Position numbers and translations under genes: made by a program
Source: Pseudomonas saliphila
GTDB lineage: Bacteria; Pseudomonadota; Gammaproteobacteria; Pseudomonadales; Pseudomonadaceae
Direction: 5' to 3'
NCBI RefSeq assembly: GCF_008638345.1
Contig: NZ_VTVA01000002.1
Span: forward strand, 347,063-411,062
Length of the DNA: 64,000 nt
The notes under the pieces: generated by a model
Database searches by the model: none
Seen by the model: the letters and a program-made list of their open reading frames with translations, nothing else
Told to the model about the DNA's origin: nothing
Part shown: in pieces, positions 31,196 to 41,667 of the stretch
Numbering within the stretch: position 1 is the stretch's first letter
Layout: each line of letters starts with the position of its first letter

Positions 31196-31528
31196 TCAGA
31201 TGGCTTTCAGCGTGCCCTTCGGCAGTGCAGCGACTACAGCGCCCTTCTGGAACTTGAGCTCCTGACCATCGCCCACTTCAAGAACGATGAACTCGTCGGT
31301 GACCTTGCGTACCTTGCCGAGGATGCCACCGCCGGTGACCACTTCGTCACCAACACTGATGCCGCTGATCAGATTCTTGTGTTCCTTGGCGCGCTTGGCC
31401 TGGGGACGCCAGATCATCAGATAGAAGATGACCAGAAAACCGAGCAGGAAAACCCACTCGAAACCACCTCCCATAGGGGCGGCTCCGTCAGCGGTCTGAG
31501 CCATGGCGGCGGGGATGAAAAAACTCAT
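31196..31528 (-). CDS. yajC: Preprotein translocase subunit YajC
   Basis: 110 residues: one membrane helix (about 24-42, W-V-F-L-L-G-F-L-V-I-F-Y-L-M-I-W-R-P-Q) followed by a small cytosolic domain with G-D-E-V-V-T-G-G-G-I-L-G-K-V. Accessory to SecDF. A Met/Ala-rich N-terminal segment before the helix may be an additional short hydrophobic stretch. Confidence 0.96.
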   Translation of the reverse strand: MSFFIPAAMAQTADGAAPMGGGFEWVFLLGFLVIFYLMIWRPQAKRAKEHKNLISGISVGDEVVTGGGILGKVRKVTDEFIVLEVGDGQELKFQKGAVVAALPKGTLKAI

Positions 31529-31585
31529 GTGTAACTCCTGTTATGTACGCGCAAGAAAAGATTAATGGGGCCTCCCTGGCGCTTT

Positions 31586-33759
<2,174 letters not shown>

Positions 33760-33823
33760 GCTGAGGTCGATCCGGTGGGAATGAAAAGGCGCGTATATTA
33801 GCGGAAATACTCGTGCCAGACCA

Positions 33824-33853
33824 TTGACCTTGCCCGTATCCGATTCGTATACT
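33824..33853 (+). promoter_or_regulatory. Promoter of tRNA-Leu
   Basis: TTGACC, an 18-base spacer, TATACT, then a GC-rich discriminator (CCGCGCCGG) as is usual for growth-controlled tRNA promoters. Start expected about 20 bases before the tRNA. Confidence 0.8.
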
Positions 33854-33879
33854 CCGCGCCGGCTTGCTTGAAGCGCAAA

Positions 33880-33966
33880 GCCTCGATGGCGGAATTGGTA
33901 GACGCGGCGGATTCAAAATCCGTTTCTGGTGACAGAGTGGGAGTTCGATTCTCCCTCGAGGCACCA
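33880..33966 (+). tRNA. tRNA-Leu, anticodon CAA
   Basis: 87 bases with encoded CCA. Acceptor stem GCCTCGA / TCGAGGC with discriminator A, anticodon loop TTCAAAA (CAA at 33914-33916), a long variable arm as expected for leucine tRNAs, and T arm GGGAG-TTCGATT-CTCCC. Lies divergent from queA as in other Pseudomonas. The accessory APE operon begins 264 bases downstream. Confidence 0.97.
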
Positions 33967-33983
33967 TTCGCAGCAGCGAATGG
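33964..33983 (+). terminator. Hairpin at the tRNA-Leu 3' end
   Basis: Perfect eight-base stem CCATTCGC / GCGAATGG with loop AGCA, whose left arm includes the tRNA CCA. No T run. Could act in 3' processing or termination of the tRNA precursor. Confidence 0.5.
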
Positions 33984-34229
33984 TAATAAGGCAGAACGGC
34001 CCGTATGGGACGCAACCTGCCAGATGCTCAGCAACATCTGAATTTCTCAGCACTACCCTCAATGGCTGCTCCGGCCGAAAATAATCCCGCAAGTCCCTGT
34101 CATAATTCACATTTGTCTATTTCCGGCCGCCATGCGTCTGATTATTACTGATTAGTTTCAAGGGCTTCTGGTCGTAACATTTCATAACGATTAAGATGAG
34201 CCGCTTATCACCAATACAGCGATTCATGG
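33984..34229 (+). promoter_or_regulatory. Upstream region of the APE operon
   Basis: About 246 bases, AT-richer than its surroundings. It must contain the operon promoter; the best -10 candidates are CATAAT near 34110 and a TTTCATAACG stretch near 34180, both without a convincing -35, hinting at activator dependence. A small hairpin CAGATG/CATCTG is at 34021-34040. No gene seen. Confidence 0.4.
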
Positions 34230-34898
34230 ATGAAGTATCCCGTTCACATCGAAGACTGGGTAGCCTGGACGGCTGACTCGGGGCTTTCGATTCGGCCAGG
34301 CCACGCCCTTACTGAGCGCCTGAACGAGTCGATACTGCCGCGCATGCTGCGCCGTCGACTCAATGCGACCGGCCGGGCCGTCTGTGATGCAGCCAGTGTG
34401 CTGGACGACGGTGCGGGCTCTCCCCTTATTCATGCGTCCCGCCACGGTGATGTCAGTAGCTCTCTGGAAATGCTTCAGGGACTCGAATCCGGCGATCCCG
34501 TTTCCCCAAGCAGCTTTTCCATGTCGGTGCATAACGCCGTGCTGGGCGTGTATTCAATTGCTCGCCAGCATCGCGGTCCGACCCAGGCCCTTGCCGCCTG
34601 CGGTAATGAATTCGAGGCACTGATTACCGAAGCAGCGGGTTATCTCGCCACCGGTCAGCACGCCGTGATTGCGATATTCTCCGAGGGCGAAATCCCCCTG
34701 CCTTTGCAGTCGCATACCGAATCGCCCCTCTGCCCCTGCGTGGTAGCCCTGAGGCTGACCAGCGAAACGGGGCAGCGTCTGCTGGCCGAGCCTACCGTAG
34801 CGGCCGCGCGACCCACGCCCCTGCAGGTAATCGACTGGCTCAGCCAGGATCACACCGCCCTGGTTGCTCGCCACCGCTGGTTTCTGGAGCGCCTATGA
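34230..34898 (+). CDS. apeC: Beta-ketoacyl synthase chain-length factor, ApeC-like
   Basis: 222 residues, about half a ketosynthase, matching the ketoacyl-synt_2 type found at one end of APE operons. It shows the H-N-A-V-L-G-V-Y-S-I-A segment (near 108) and a T-Q-A-L-A-A-C-G-N-E-F stretch where a true ketosynthase has its nucleophile loop, but no full Cys-His-His set. In the characterised APE system ApeC pairs with ketosynthase ApeO as its chain-length partner. Gene letters here follow the order of the known E. coli and Xenorhabdus clusters. First gene of the operon; four-base overlap with the next. Confidence 0.85.
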   Translation: MKYPVHIEDWVAWTADSGLSIRPGHALTERLNESILPRMLRRRLNATGRAVCDAASVLDDGAGSPLIHASRHGDVSSSLEMLQGLESGDPVSPSSFSMSVHNAVLGVYSIARQHRGPTQALAACGNEFEALITEAAGYLATGQHAVIAIFSEGEIPLPLQSHTESPLCPCVVALRLTSETGQRLLAEPTVAAARPTPLQVIDWLSQDHTALVARHRWFLERL

Positions 34899-35719
34899 CC
34901 CTGGATCAGTGGCGACGCGGTCTCGGCACCGCCATTTCGTTCAGTGCGTTCGGAATCGGTGGTCTTGTCATCGGGGTACTCATCGCTCCGCTGCTGCTGA
35001 TAGTCATACGTGACGATAGGCGGCGCCAGCAGATGACCCGGGAACTGATACGCCAGGCCTTCAGGGGATTCATTGGCCTGATGCGCATTCTCGGCGTGGC
35101 CGAATCGCACATTGGCAACGCGCAACAGCTGAACCGCCCTGGCCTGTTGATTCTTGCCAACCACCCCTCGCTGATTGATGTGATCTACCTGATTGCCAAC
35201 ACGCCCAATGCCAACTGCATCGTCAATGGGCACCTGGTCAGAAACCCCTTTACCCGGGGCCCGATCAATGCCGCAGGCTATATCACCAACAGCGATCCGG
35301 AGGCGGTACTCGCGGCCGCAAAGGTCAGTCTCGCCGCTGGCAACTCGCTGATTCTGTTCCCCGAAGGGACCCGAACCACGCCTGCGCAGCCCATCCGCTT
35401 TCGCCGTGGCGGCGCCAATATCGCGTTGCATACCGGCACGCCTATTACCCCAGTGTTAATTCGCTGCACGCCAACCACCCTGACCAAGGGCGAGCCCTGG
35501 TACCGAATCCCACCAAGCAGGATACGTATGGAGCTTCAGGTTCTGGCCGATGTGCCGATACCTGATGAACCTAACCGCGCCGTCAGGCACCGAGCCAGAG
35601 CGCTTACCGCCTGGCTGACCGATCATTTCAATCAAGAGCTGGAGCAGTTCTCCCATGACCGAGACACAAGACCTGTCCCTGGAAATCAAGCGGATGATTA
35701 TCGACACGCTGGAGCTTGA
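34895..35719 (+). CDS. apeD: 1-acylglycerol-3-phosphate-type acyltransferase, ApeD-like
   Basis: 274 residues. One N-terminal membrane helix (about 14-40), then the PlsC-type motifs N-H-P-S-L-I-D (H-x4-D, near residue 89) and F-P-E-G-T-R-T (near 155). In APE clusters this enzyme is thought to help build the lipid anchor that holds the pigment in the outer membrane. Its last 21 codons overlap the next gene by 65 bases, far more than the four-base overlaps elsewhere in the operon; the final residues after about 250 are not conserved-looking. Confidence 0.85.
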   Translation: MTLDQWRRGLGTAISFSAFGIGGLVIGVLIAPLLLIVIRDDRRRQQMTRELIRQAFRGFIGLMRILGVAESHIGNAQQLNRPGLLILANHPSLIDVIYLIANTPNANCIVNGHLVRNPFTRGPINAAGYITNSDPEAVLAAAKVSLAAGNSLILFPEGTRTTPAQPIRFRRGGANIALHTGTPITPVLIRCTPTTLTKGEPWYRIPPSRIRMELQVLADVPIPDEPNRAVRHRARALTAWLTDHFNQELEQFSHDRDTRPVPGNQADDYRHAGA

Positions 35720-35924
35720 GGACATCACTCCGGACGACATCGAGCCACAGGCAGCATTGTTCGGTGACGGACTGGGTCTGGATTCGATCGACGCCCTGGA
35801 ACTCGGCCTGGCATTGCAGAAGCGCTACGGCATCAAACTGGATGCCGAAGCCGAGGAAACGCGCAGTCACTTCGCCAGCCTCAATGCCCTGACTGCTCTG
35901 GTGGAGGCCCGCCGTGTCCACTGA
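35655..35924 (+). CDS. apeE: Acyl carrier protein 1, ApeE-like
   Basis: 89 residues, acidic four-helix carrier with the phosphopantetheine serine S44 in G-L-D-S-I-D-A-L-E-L. One of two adjacent carriers that hold the growing aryl polyene. The start overlaps apeD by 65 bases; GGAG lies about ten bases upstream. It must be activated by a phosphopantetheinyl transferase, and one is encoded at the end of the operon. Confidence 0.92.
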   Translation: MTETQDLSLEIKRMIIDTLELEDITPDDIEPQAALFGDGLGLDSIDALELGLALQKRYGIKLDAEAEETRSHFASLNALTALVEARRVH

Positions 35925-36177
35925 TACGCCTGTTGCGAACACCGAGGTATTCGATTACCTGAGCAAGACGCTGGTCGATCTGTTCGATGTTGATCCGGAG
36001 GCAATCACCCCCGAAGCGCGTCTGTACGAGGATCTCGATATCGACAGCATCGATGCCGTCGATATGGTGGTCGAGCTGAAACGCTTTACCGGCCGGCGTA
36101 TTGATCCGGAAGACTTCAAGTCCGTGCGCACCGTGCAGGACGTGGTCGACGCAGTCGATCGCCTGATGCAGCGCTAA
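35914..36177 (+). CDS. apeF: Acyl carrier protein 2, ApeF-like
   Basis: 87 residues from GTG 35914, preceded by GGAGG at seven bases. Carrier serine S45 in D-I-D-S-I-D-A-V-D-M. Overlaps ApeE by 11 bases. ApeE and ApeF are unequal in sequence, which fits separate roles for starter/extension steps in the known system. Confidence 0.92.
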   Translation: MSTDTPVANTEVFDYLSKTLVDLFDVDPEAITPEARLYEDLDIDSIDAVDMVVELKRFTGRRIDPEDFKSVRTVQDVVDAVDRLMQR

Positions 36178-36180
36178 GTC

Positions 36181-36717
36181 GTGAAGCTGAGTTTCACCTC
36201 TGCGCTTGGCGCGCTGGTTATGCTGCTCTGGCCGGTTCTGGTTCTGACCCTGCACGCGCAACTGGGTAGCTGGCCACTGTTGATCGTGGGCGCCGCGCTG
36301 CTTGCCTGGCGCCTGCCGCAAGCCAGAGCGCTGGCTATCATCGCCGGGCTGGTACTGGTCAGCATGGGCTTGCTCGGCCACGCGGAACTGGGCATGCGCG
36401 CCTACCCGATTGCTATCAGCCTGATCATGCTAACGCTGTTCGCTGGTAGCTTGATCCGCGGCATGCCGATTATTGAGCGGCTGGCCAGAGTGCGCGAGCC
36501 GGATCTGCCAAGCGAAGGGGTGATCTACACGCGGCGCGTAACCTGGGCCTGGTGCGGGTTCTTCGTGGTCAACGGCGGAATTTCTGCCTGGACCGCGCTC
36601 TATGCCGATCTCGCCACCTGGACGCTGTATAACGGTTTCATCAGCTACTGCCTGATGGGCCTGATGTTCGCCGGTGAATGGGTGTGCCGCCGACATGTAC
36701 GGGGAGCAGCCGCATGA
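36181..36717 (+). CDS. apeG: Inner-membrane protein, COG4648/ApeG-like
   Basis: 178 residues starting at GTG. Mostly hydrophobic, about five membrane helices, with a conserved-looking R-V-T-W-A-W-C-G-F-F-V-V-N-G segment (near 120-133). Members sit next to APE ligase genes; the function is unknown, possibly membrane assembly or transport of intermediates. Four-base overlap with the ligase gene. Confidence 0.75.
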   Translation: MKLSFTSALGALVMLLWPVLVLTLHAQLGSWPLLIVGAALLAWRLPQARALAIIAGLVLVSMGLLGHAELGMRAYPIAISLIMLTLFAGSLIRGMPIIERLARVREPDLPSEGVIYTRRVTWAWCGFFVVNGGISAWTALYADLATWTLYNGFISYCLMGLMFAGEWVCRRHVRGAAA

Positions 36718-38423
36718 GCTTCGTCTCCCTTTGCCAGTTACCCTGGCGCCGACCTGCACCGATAGCCTCCGCCCTGCCCGCCCATTGGACGGACTCTGCG
36801 CGATTACTCGAGCGGGTCGATGCCTGGCGCGGTTGGCTGGAAGGTCGCCCAGCGGGACGCTGGATTCTGTGTCAGCCCGACCCACTCGAATTCACCGGCG
36901 CCCTGCTTGCGCTCTGGGAAACCGGACGGATTGCGGTGCTGCCGGCGGATGACCGGCCCGGGACACTGGCAGGCCTGATTGGCAGCACTGACGGACAGAT
37001 TCCCGCGCAGCTGGATGTCCCGAACCACTCGCGCGCCCTGCCCCACGCACCGGCGGCGATCACGCCGACCACCGCGGCCCTTGCGCTATACACCTCTGGC
37101 TCCACCGGACAGCCGGTCGAGTTCGCCAAGAGCTTTGCGCAACTGGATGCCGAGCTCGCGGTGCATCACCAATTGTGGCCGTTGACCGAAGCTAATGGCG
37201 TCATCGCCCAGGTCAGTCATCAGCATATCTACGGGCTGCTGGCCGCAGTCCTGCATCCACTGTGTTCGGGCGCGGCCTTCTGTGGCGAGGATTGCCATTA
37301 TCCGGAGCGGCTGGCCGAGCGCATGACCGAAGCCGGGCTGGCGGGGTTATCGCCAGTCATGGTCAGCTCGCCGCCGCAACTGGCACGCACCCCCGAGCAT
37401 ATCGACTGGTCGGCATTGCCGCGTCTGCAACGGGTGTTTTCGTCAGGAGCTCCTTTAGCCCAGGCCCATGCCGAACGCGCGGAATCGCTACTCGGCGCAC
37501 CCGTCATCGAGATCTATGGCAGCACCGAGACTGGCGGCATTGCCCAGCGCCGACAGACTGTGACTGATGCCTGGCAGGCATTGCCGGACGTTGAGCTGAC
37601 CTTCGAGGGCGAGGGTCTGGCGCTGCGCTCACCCTTTCTCGCTGAACCTGAGCAATGGTGGCAGCAGCCTGACCGCGTGAGCGGCACGCCTGAGCGTTTT
37701 CACTTGCTCGGCCGCGACGACCGGCTGGTAAAGATCGGCGGCAAGCGGGTATCGCTCGACCGCATTGAACGTTTGCTGGCAGAGCACCCGAGGGTGATGT
37801 CAGCGCGCTGCGTTGATCTGGGGCGTAACGATGGCCGCCTCGGCTGTATCCTTGTGATGGACACATCCAGCCTTCCCCACGAACATCCGCAGCGCCATGA
37901 GCTGGCCCGGCAGCTGCGCGAACGGCTGGCTGCGCATATCGAGCAGGTCACCATTCCACGCTACTGGCGTTTCGTAGAAGCATTGCCCTGCAACGCGCAG
38001 GGCAAGCTGGATCGCAGCCTCATCGAGCGCCTGTTCGAAGATCTGGTGGACGATCGTAAACCCCGCTGGCTCGGCACCGACTTGTTGGATGGCCGCTCAT
38101 GCTCGCTCGCACTTGAAGTGCCCGAACGGCTGATTTTTCTCGACGGCCACTTTGACGAATTCCCCATCGTGCCCGGCGTGGTCATAGTGCAATGGGCGGT
38201 CCAGCAGGCAGAACGGAGCTTTGGCCAGCTCGGCGACTTCGCCGGCTGCGAACAGCTGAAATTCCAACGACCGCTACGCCCCGGCATGCGTCTGCGGCTG
38301 GATCTGACGCAACGCGAGAACGGCATCGCCTTCGCCTTCCATTCACATGAAGGCAAGCACGCCAACGGCCGGATCAGCTTCAGGGCAGCCACAGTAGCGA
38401 CTACCGAGGTGGCCGATGACTGA
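36714..38423 (+). CDS. apeH: Fused acyl-CoA/ACP synthetase (ApeH) and thioester dehydratase (ApeI)
   Basis: 569 residues from ATG 36714 (MSFVSLCQLP). Residues 20-450 are an AMP-binding ligase with TSGSTG (127-132), E-I-Y-G-S-T-E-T-G-G, G-R-D-D-R-L-V-K-I-G-G-K and a C-terminal G-K-L-D-R. Residues from about 471 form a FabZ/FabA-like hotdog domain with F-L-D-G-H-F (H479) and P-I-V-P-G-V, matching ApeI. The ligase loads the aryl starter acid onto the carrier; the dehydratase domain would work with ApeP to make the polyene double bonds. In E. coli these are two separate genes. Overlaps the next gene by 8 bases. Confidence 0.88.
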   Translation: MSFVSLCQLPWRRPAPIASALPAHWTDSARLLERVDAWRGWLEGRPAGRWILCQPDPLEFTGALLALWETGRIAVLPADDRPGTLAGLIGSTDGQIPAQLDVPNHSRALPHAPAAITPTTAALALYTSGSTGQPVEFAKSFAQLDAELAVHHQLWPLTEANGVIAQVSHQHIYGLLAAVLHPLCSGAAFCGEDCHYPERLAERMTEAGLAGLSPVMVSSPPQLARTPEHIDWSALPRLQRVFSSGAPLAQAHAERAESLLGAPVIEIYGSTETGGIAQRRQTVTDAWQALPDVELTFEGEGLALRSPFLAEPEQWWQQPDRVSGTPERFHLLGRDDRLVKIGGKRVSLDRIERLLAEHPRVMSARCVDLGRNDGRLGCILVMDTSSLPHEHPQRHELARQLRERLAAHIEQVTIPRYWRFVEALPCNAQGKLDRSLIERLFEDLVDDRKPRWLGTDLLDGRSCSLALEVPERLIFLDGHFDEFPIVPGVVIVQWAVQQAERSFGQLGDFAGCEQLKFQRPLRPGMRLRLDLTQRENGIAFAFHSHEGKHANGRISFRAATVATTEVADD

Positions 38424-39174
38424 TGGGCGCATCTGCATCCTGATACCGGTGTATAACCACCCCGACAGCATCACAGCCGTGTGCGCCTCGGTGGCGCCTT
38501 TCAGGCTCCCCGTACTGCTGGTCGATGACGGCTCCGATGCCCGCTGCGCCGGCGTGCTGGACGGGTTAGCCGCGCAGGGCCACCTGCTACTGCGTTTATC
38601 CCACAATCAGGGCAAAGGGGCAGCGGTGCGCGCTGGCCTGCAACACGCCGAGCAGCTGGGCTTTACCCATGCGTTGCAGATCGACGCGGACGGGCAGCAT
38701 GCGGTCGCCGACTTGCCTGGCTTTCTCGCGGCAGCCGAACACACCCCACAGGCGCTGACCATCGGCTATCCGCGTTATGACGCCAGCGTCTCCCGCTCTC
38801 GCTTTTACGGGCGCTACGCCACGCACATCTGGGTCTGGATCAATACGTTATCGTTGGATATTCGCGATTCCATGTGCGGCGCGCGGCTGTATCCCCTGCG
38901 CGAGGTCAACGCACTGCTGAACCGGCATGCCTGCGGCGACCGCATGGCCTTTGATACCGAGATTCTGGTGCGTTGGCACTGGGCCGGCGGCCAGTTGCGT
39001 AACCTACCGGTACGGGTGCACTACCCCACCGACGGCGTCAGCCATTTCCGCCTGTTGCGCGATAACCTGCAAATCTCCGGCATGCATACACGATTGTTCT
39101 TCGGCATGCTGCTGCGGCTACCGCGTTTGCTGGCGGCCCGGCTGCGGCGGCGAAGCATGGAGGCCGCGGGATGA
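38416..39174 (+). CDS. apeJ: Family 2 glycosyltransferase, ApeJ-like
   Basis: 252 residues, GT-A fold. L-I-P-V-Y-N-H-P at the N-terminus, L-L-V-D-D-G-S-D and metal-binding L-Q-I-D-A-D-G-Q-H (near 90). No membrane helices. It would add a sugar in the pigment's lipid anchor. Sugar donor unknown. Confidence 0.87.
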   Translation: MTDGRICILIPVYNHPDSITAVCASVAPFRLPVLLVDDGSDARCAGVLDGLAAQGHLLLRLSHNQGKGAAVRAGLQHAEQLGFTHALQIDADGQHAVADLPGFLAAAEHTPQALTIGYPRYDASVSRSRFYGRYATHIWVWINTLSLDIRDSMCGARLYPLREVNALLNRHACGDRMAFDTEILVRWHWAGGQLRNLPVRVHYPTDGVSHFRLLRDNLQISGMHTRLFFGMLLRLPRLLAARLRRRSMEAAG

Positions 39175-40109
39175 GCCACTGGGCACGGATCGGCGAGCGC
39201 GGCAGCCTGAGGGGCATGCAGGCGATGGTCTTCATCCAGCGTCGTCTGGGTCGCTGGCCATTCCTGCTGGTCCTGCGCCCGGTGATCCTCTGGTATTTCC
39301 TTTCGCACCGCACGGCGCGCAGGGCATCCGCTGACTATCTATGCCGGCTGGATCCCTCGCTCGAGCGACGCCCCTTCGCCCTGTTCTGGCAAAGCTACCG
39401 GCACTTTCTGCAATTCGGCGATGCGCTGATGGACAAGGTCGCGGCCTGGAGCGATTCCATCGGGGAAGATCGCCTGCGCGGTGACGGATTCCGGCATTTT
39501 GGCGAGGCCATCCGCGCGGGACGCGGCGGTATCGTATTGGTCGCCCACCATGGCAATCTAGATATCGCCAATGCGCTGGCCAGGTATCACCCCGAGCTGG
39601 ACCTGACGGTGATGATGCACACGCGCAATGCCGGCAAATTCAACGCGCTACTGGAACGGGTAACCGGCCAGCCGCGACCCAATGTATTGGAAGTCACTGA
39701 AATCGGCCCCGCTACTGCGCAGGAGCTGGCCGAGCGGATCCAGCGCGGCGGTTTCGTGGTCATCGCTGCCGACCGCATTCCGATCACGGGCGCGCGGCTA
39801 CGCCAGCTGTCCTTCCTTGGGGACAACGCTGCGTTCCCCGAGGGCCCCTTTTTACTGGCCATGTTATTGCGGTGTCCGCTATACACCCTGTCCTGCGTCC
39901 GCGACGACCAGGGTTTTCAGATCGACTTCGAACTATTCGATGATCTGACCGACCTGCCCCGCAAGGCGCGGGACGCCTGGATCGGGCGGGCCATGCCGCG
40001 CTTCGCCGATCAGTTGGCGGTCCGGGTACGGCAACACCCGTTGCAATGGTTCAATTTCTATCCCTTCTGGCAAAGCGATACGGGAAATACGCATGACGAT
40101 AATGCTTGA
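39171..40109 (+). CDS. apeK: LpxL/HtrB-type acyltransferase, ApeK-like
   Basis: 312 residues. H-H-G-N-L-D (H-x4-D, near residue 125) in the pattern of lipid A late acyltransferases, with an amphipathic N-terminal stretch for membrane contact. Expected to transfer an acyl chain or the polyene onto the anchor lipid. Four-base overlap with apeJ; its last 17 bases overlap the lyase gene. Confidence 0.86.
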   Translation: MSHWARIGERGSLRGMQAMVFIQRRLGRWPFLLVLRPVILWYFLSHRTARRASADYLCRLDPSLERRPFALFWQSYRHFLQFGDALMDKVAAWSDSIGEDRLRGDGFRHFGEAIRAGRGGIVLVAHHGNLDIANALARYHPELDLTVMMHTRNAGKFNALLERVTGQPRPNVLEVTEIGPATAQELAERIQRGGFVVIAADRIPITGARLRQLSFLGDNAAFPEGPFLLAMLLRCPLYTLSCVRDDQGFQIDFELFDDLTDLPRKARDAWIGRAMPRFADQLAVRVRQHPLQWFNFYPFWQSDTGNTHDDNA

Positions 40110-41667
40110 GGTGCCAACGGACTGCACCACTGACACCCCGCTGCTGCTCGACGGGTCACCGGTTAGTCTGGAAGACGTCTTGGCGGTGGCCGAAGGACGG
40201 CGCAAGGTGCTGCTGTCCTGCGATGCCGTCTTCCGGGAGCGTATCGCCAAGGGCAACGCCTTCCTCGAGCGCCTGCTTGCCGAAGAAGGCGTGATCTACG
40301 GCGTGACCACCGGCTACGGTGATTCCTGTACCCGTGCGGTGGCTGCCGAGGATCTGGAAACCCTGCCCCACCAGCTGTTTACCTTCCACGGCTGCGGGCT
40401 CGGCCAGGCGCTCTCGGTCGAAGCCGCGCGTGCCGTGGTGCTCGTGCGTCTCGTGTCCCTGTGTCGTGGCTATTCGGGCGTAACCCTGGGGCTGCTCGAA
40501 CGCCTGACCTGGCTGCTGGAACATGACGTGATGCCCGTCATTCCCGAGGAAGGCTCGGTGGGCGCCAGCGGCGATCTGACGCCCTTGTCCTACCTCGCGG
40601 CGGTACTGTGCGGCGAACGCGACGTGCTCTACCAAGGCGAACGTCGGCCGACCGCAGAGGTATTTGCCGAGCTTGGCCTGACGCCATACCGGCTGCGGCC
40701 CAAGGAAGGCCTGGCCCTGATGAATGGCACGGCCGTGATGACCGCGCTCAGCGTGTTTGCATTCAGCCGCTGCGCCTATCTCGCGCAACTGGCTTCGCGC
40801 ATCACCGGTCTGGCGGTCTATGCACTGGATGGCAACCCTTACCATTTCGATGCCGACCTCTTTGCTGCCAAGCCGCACCCCGGGCAGAATCGCGTTGCCG
40901 ACCGTCTCCGTGAGGATCTGCATGCGCCGAGCACGCCGCGCAATTCACCGCGCCTGCAGGACCGCTATTCCACGCGCTGCGCGCCCCACGTCATCGGCGT
41001 GGTGGAAGACGCTTTGCCCTTCTGGCGCCAGTTCCTCGAGACCGAGCTCAACAGTGCCAATGACAATCCGCTGATCGACGTCGAGAACGGCAAGATCATG
41101 CACGGCGGGCACTTTTATGGCGGCCACGTTGCCTTCGCCATGGACAGTCTGAAGCAGGCCGCCGCCAACCTGGCCGACCTGCTTGATCGGCAGCTGGCGC
41201 AGCTGGTCGATACCCGTTTCAGTCACGGGTTGCCCAGCAATCTCAGCGGCGCCACGCCACAGCGCGCACCGCTCAATCATGGCTACAAGGCGGTGCAGAT
41301 CGGCGCGTCGGCCTGGACGGCCGAAGCGCTCAAGCTGACCATGCCAGCCAGCGTGTTTTCCCGCTCCACCGAATGCCATAACCAAGACAAGGTCAGCATG
41401 GGCACCATTGCGGCGCGCGACGCGTTGCGCGTATTGACGCTGGTCGAGCAGGTGGCCGCCGCCGCGCTGCATGCGTCCTGCCAGGCGCTGGAACTGCGCG
41501 CCGCCAGACCGGACGCCGAAGCACCGCCAAAGCAGCTGCATGCCTTTGTCGCCGAGTGCCGCGAACATTTTGCGCCGCTTGGTGAAGACCGGGCACTGGA
41601 AACCGACCTGCGCTTGCTCTGTGAGCTGATCCGCACCCGCCACTGGAGGTTGTATGACGCCGGATGA
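40093..41667 (+). CDS. Aromatic amino acid ammonia-lyase (HAL/PAL/TAL family)
   Basis: 524 residues. The MIO prosthetic group arises from A-S-G at 158-160 (GSVGASGDLTPLSY). Other family motifs: N-D-N-P-L near 327 and T-Y-type lid V-T-T-G-Y-G near 72-77. At the substrate-selectivity pair it has Phe-His (L-F-T-F-H-G-C-G), whereas Rhodobacter TAL has His-Leu, histidine lyases Ser-His and plant PAL Phe-Leu. It removes ammonia from an aromatic amino acid to give a cinnamate-type acid, a possible starter for the ligase ApeH. The position inside the operon, between apeK and apeL, supports that role. Substrate (Tyr, Phe or His) is not settled. A second in-frame ATG lies at 40102. Confidence 0.9.
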   Translation: MTIMLEVPTDCTTDTPLLLDGSPVSLEDVLAVAEGRRKVLLSCDAVFRERIAKGNAFLERLLAEEGVIYGVTTGYGDSCTRAVAAEDLETLPHQLFTFHGCGLGQALSVEAARAVVLVRLVSLCRGYSGVTLGLLERLTWLLEHDVMPVIPEEGSVGASGDLTPLSYLAAVLCGERDVLYQGERRPTAEVFAELGLTPYRLRPKEGLALMNGTAVMTALSVFAFSRCAYLAQLASRITGLAVYALDGNPYHFDADLFAAKPHPGQNRVADRLREDLHAPSTPRNSPRLQDRYSTRCAPHVIGVVEDALPFWRQFLETELNSANDNPLIDVENGKIMHGGHFYGGHVAFAMDSLKQAAANLADLLDRQLAQLVDTRFSHGLPSNLSGATPQRAPLNHGYKAVQIGASAWTAEALKLTMPASVFSRSTECHNQDKVSMGTIAARDALRVLTLVEQVAAAALHASCQALELRAARPDAEAPPKQLHAFVAECREHFAPLGEDRALETDLRLLCELIRTRHWRLYDAG

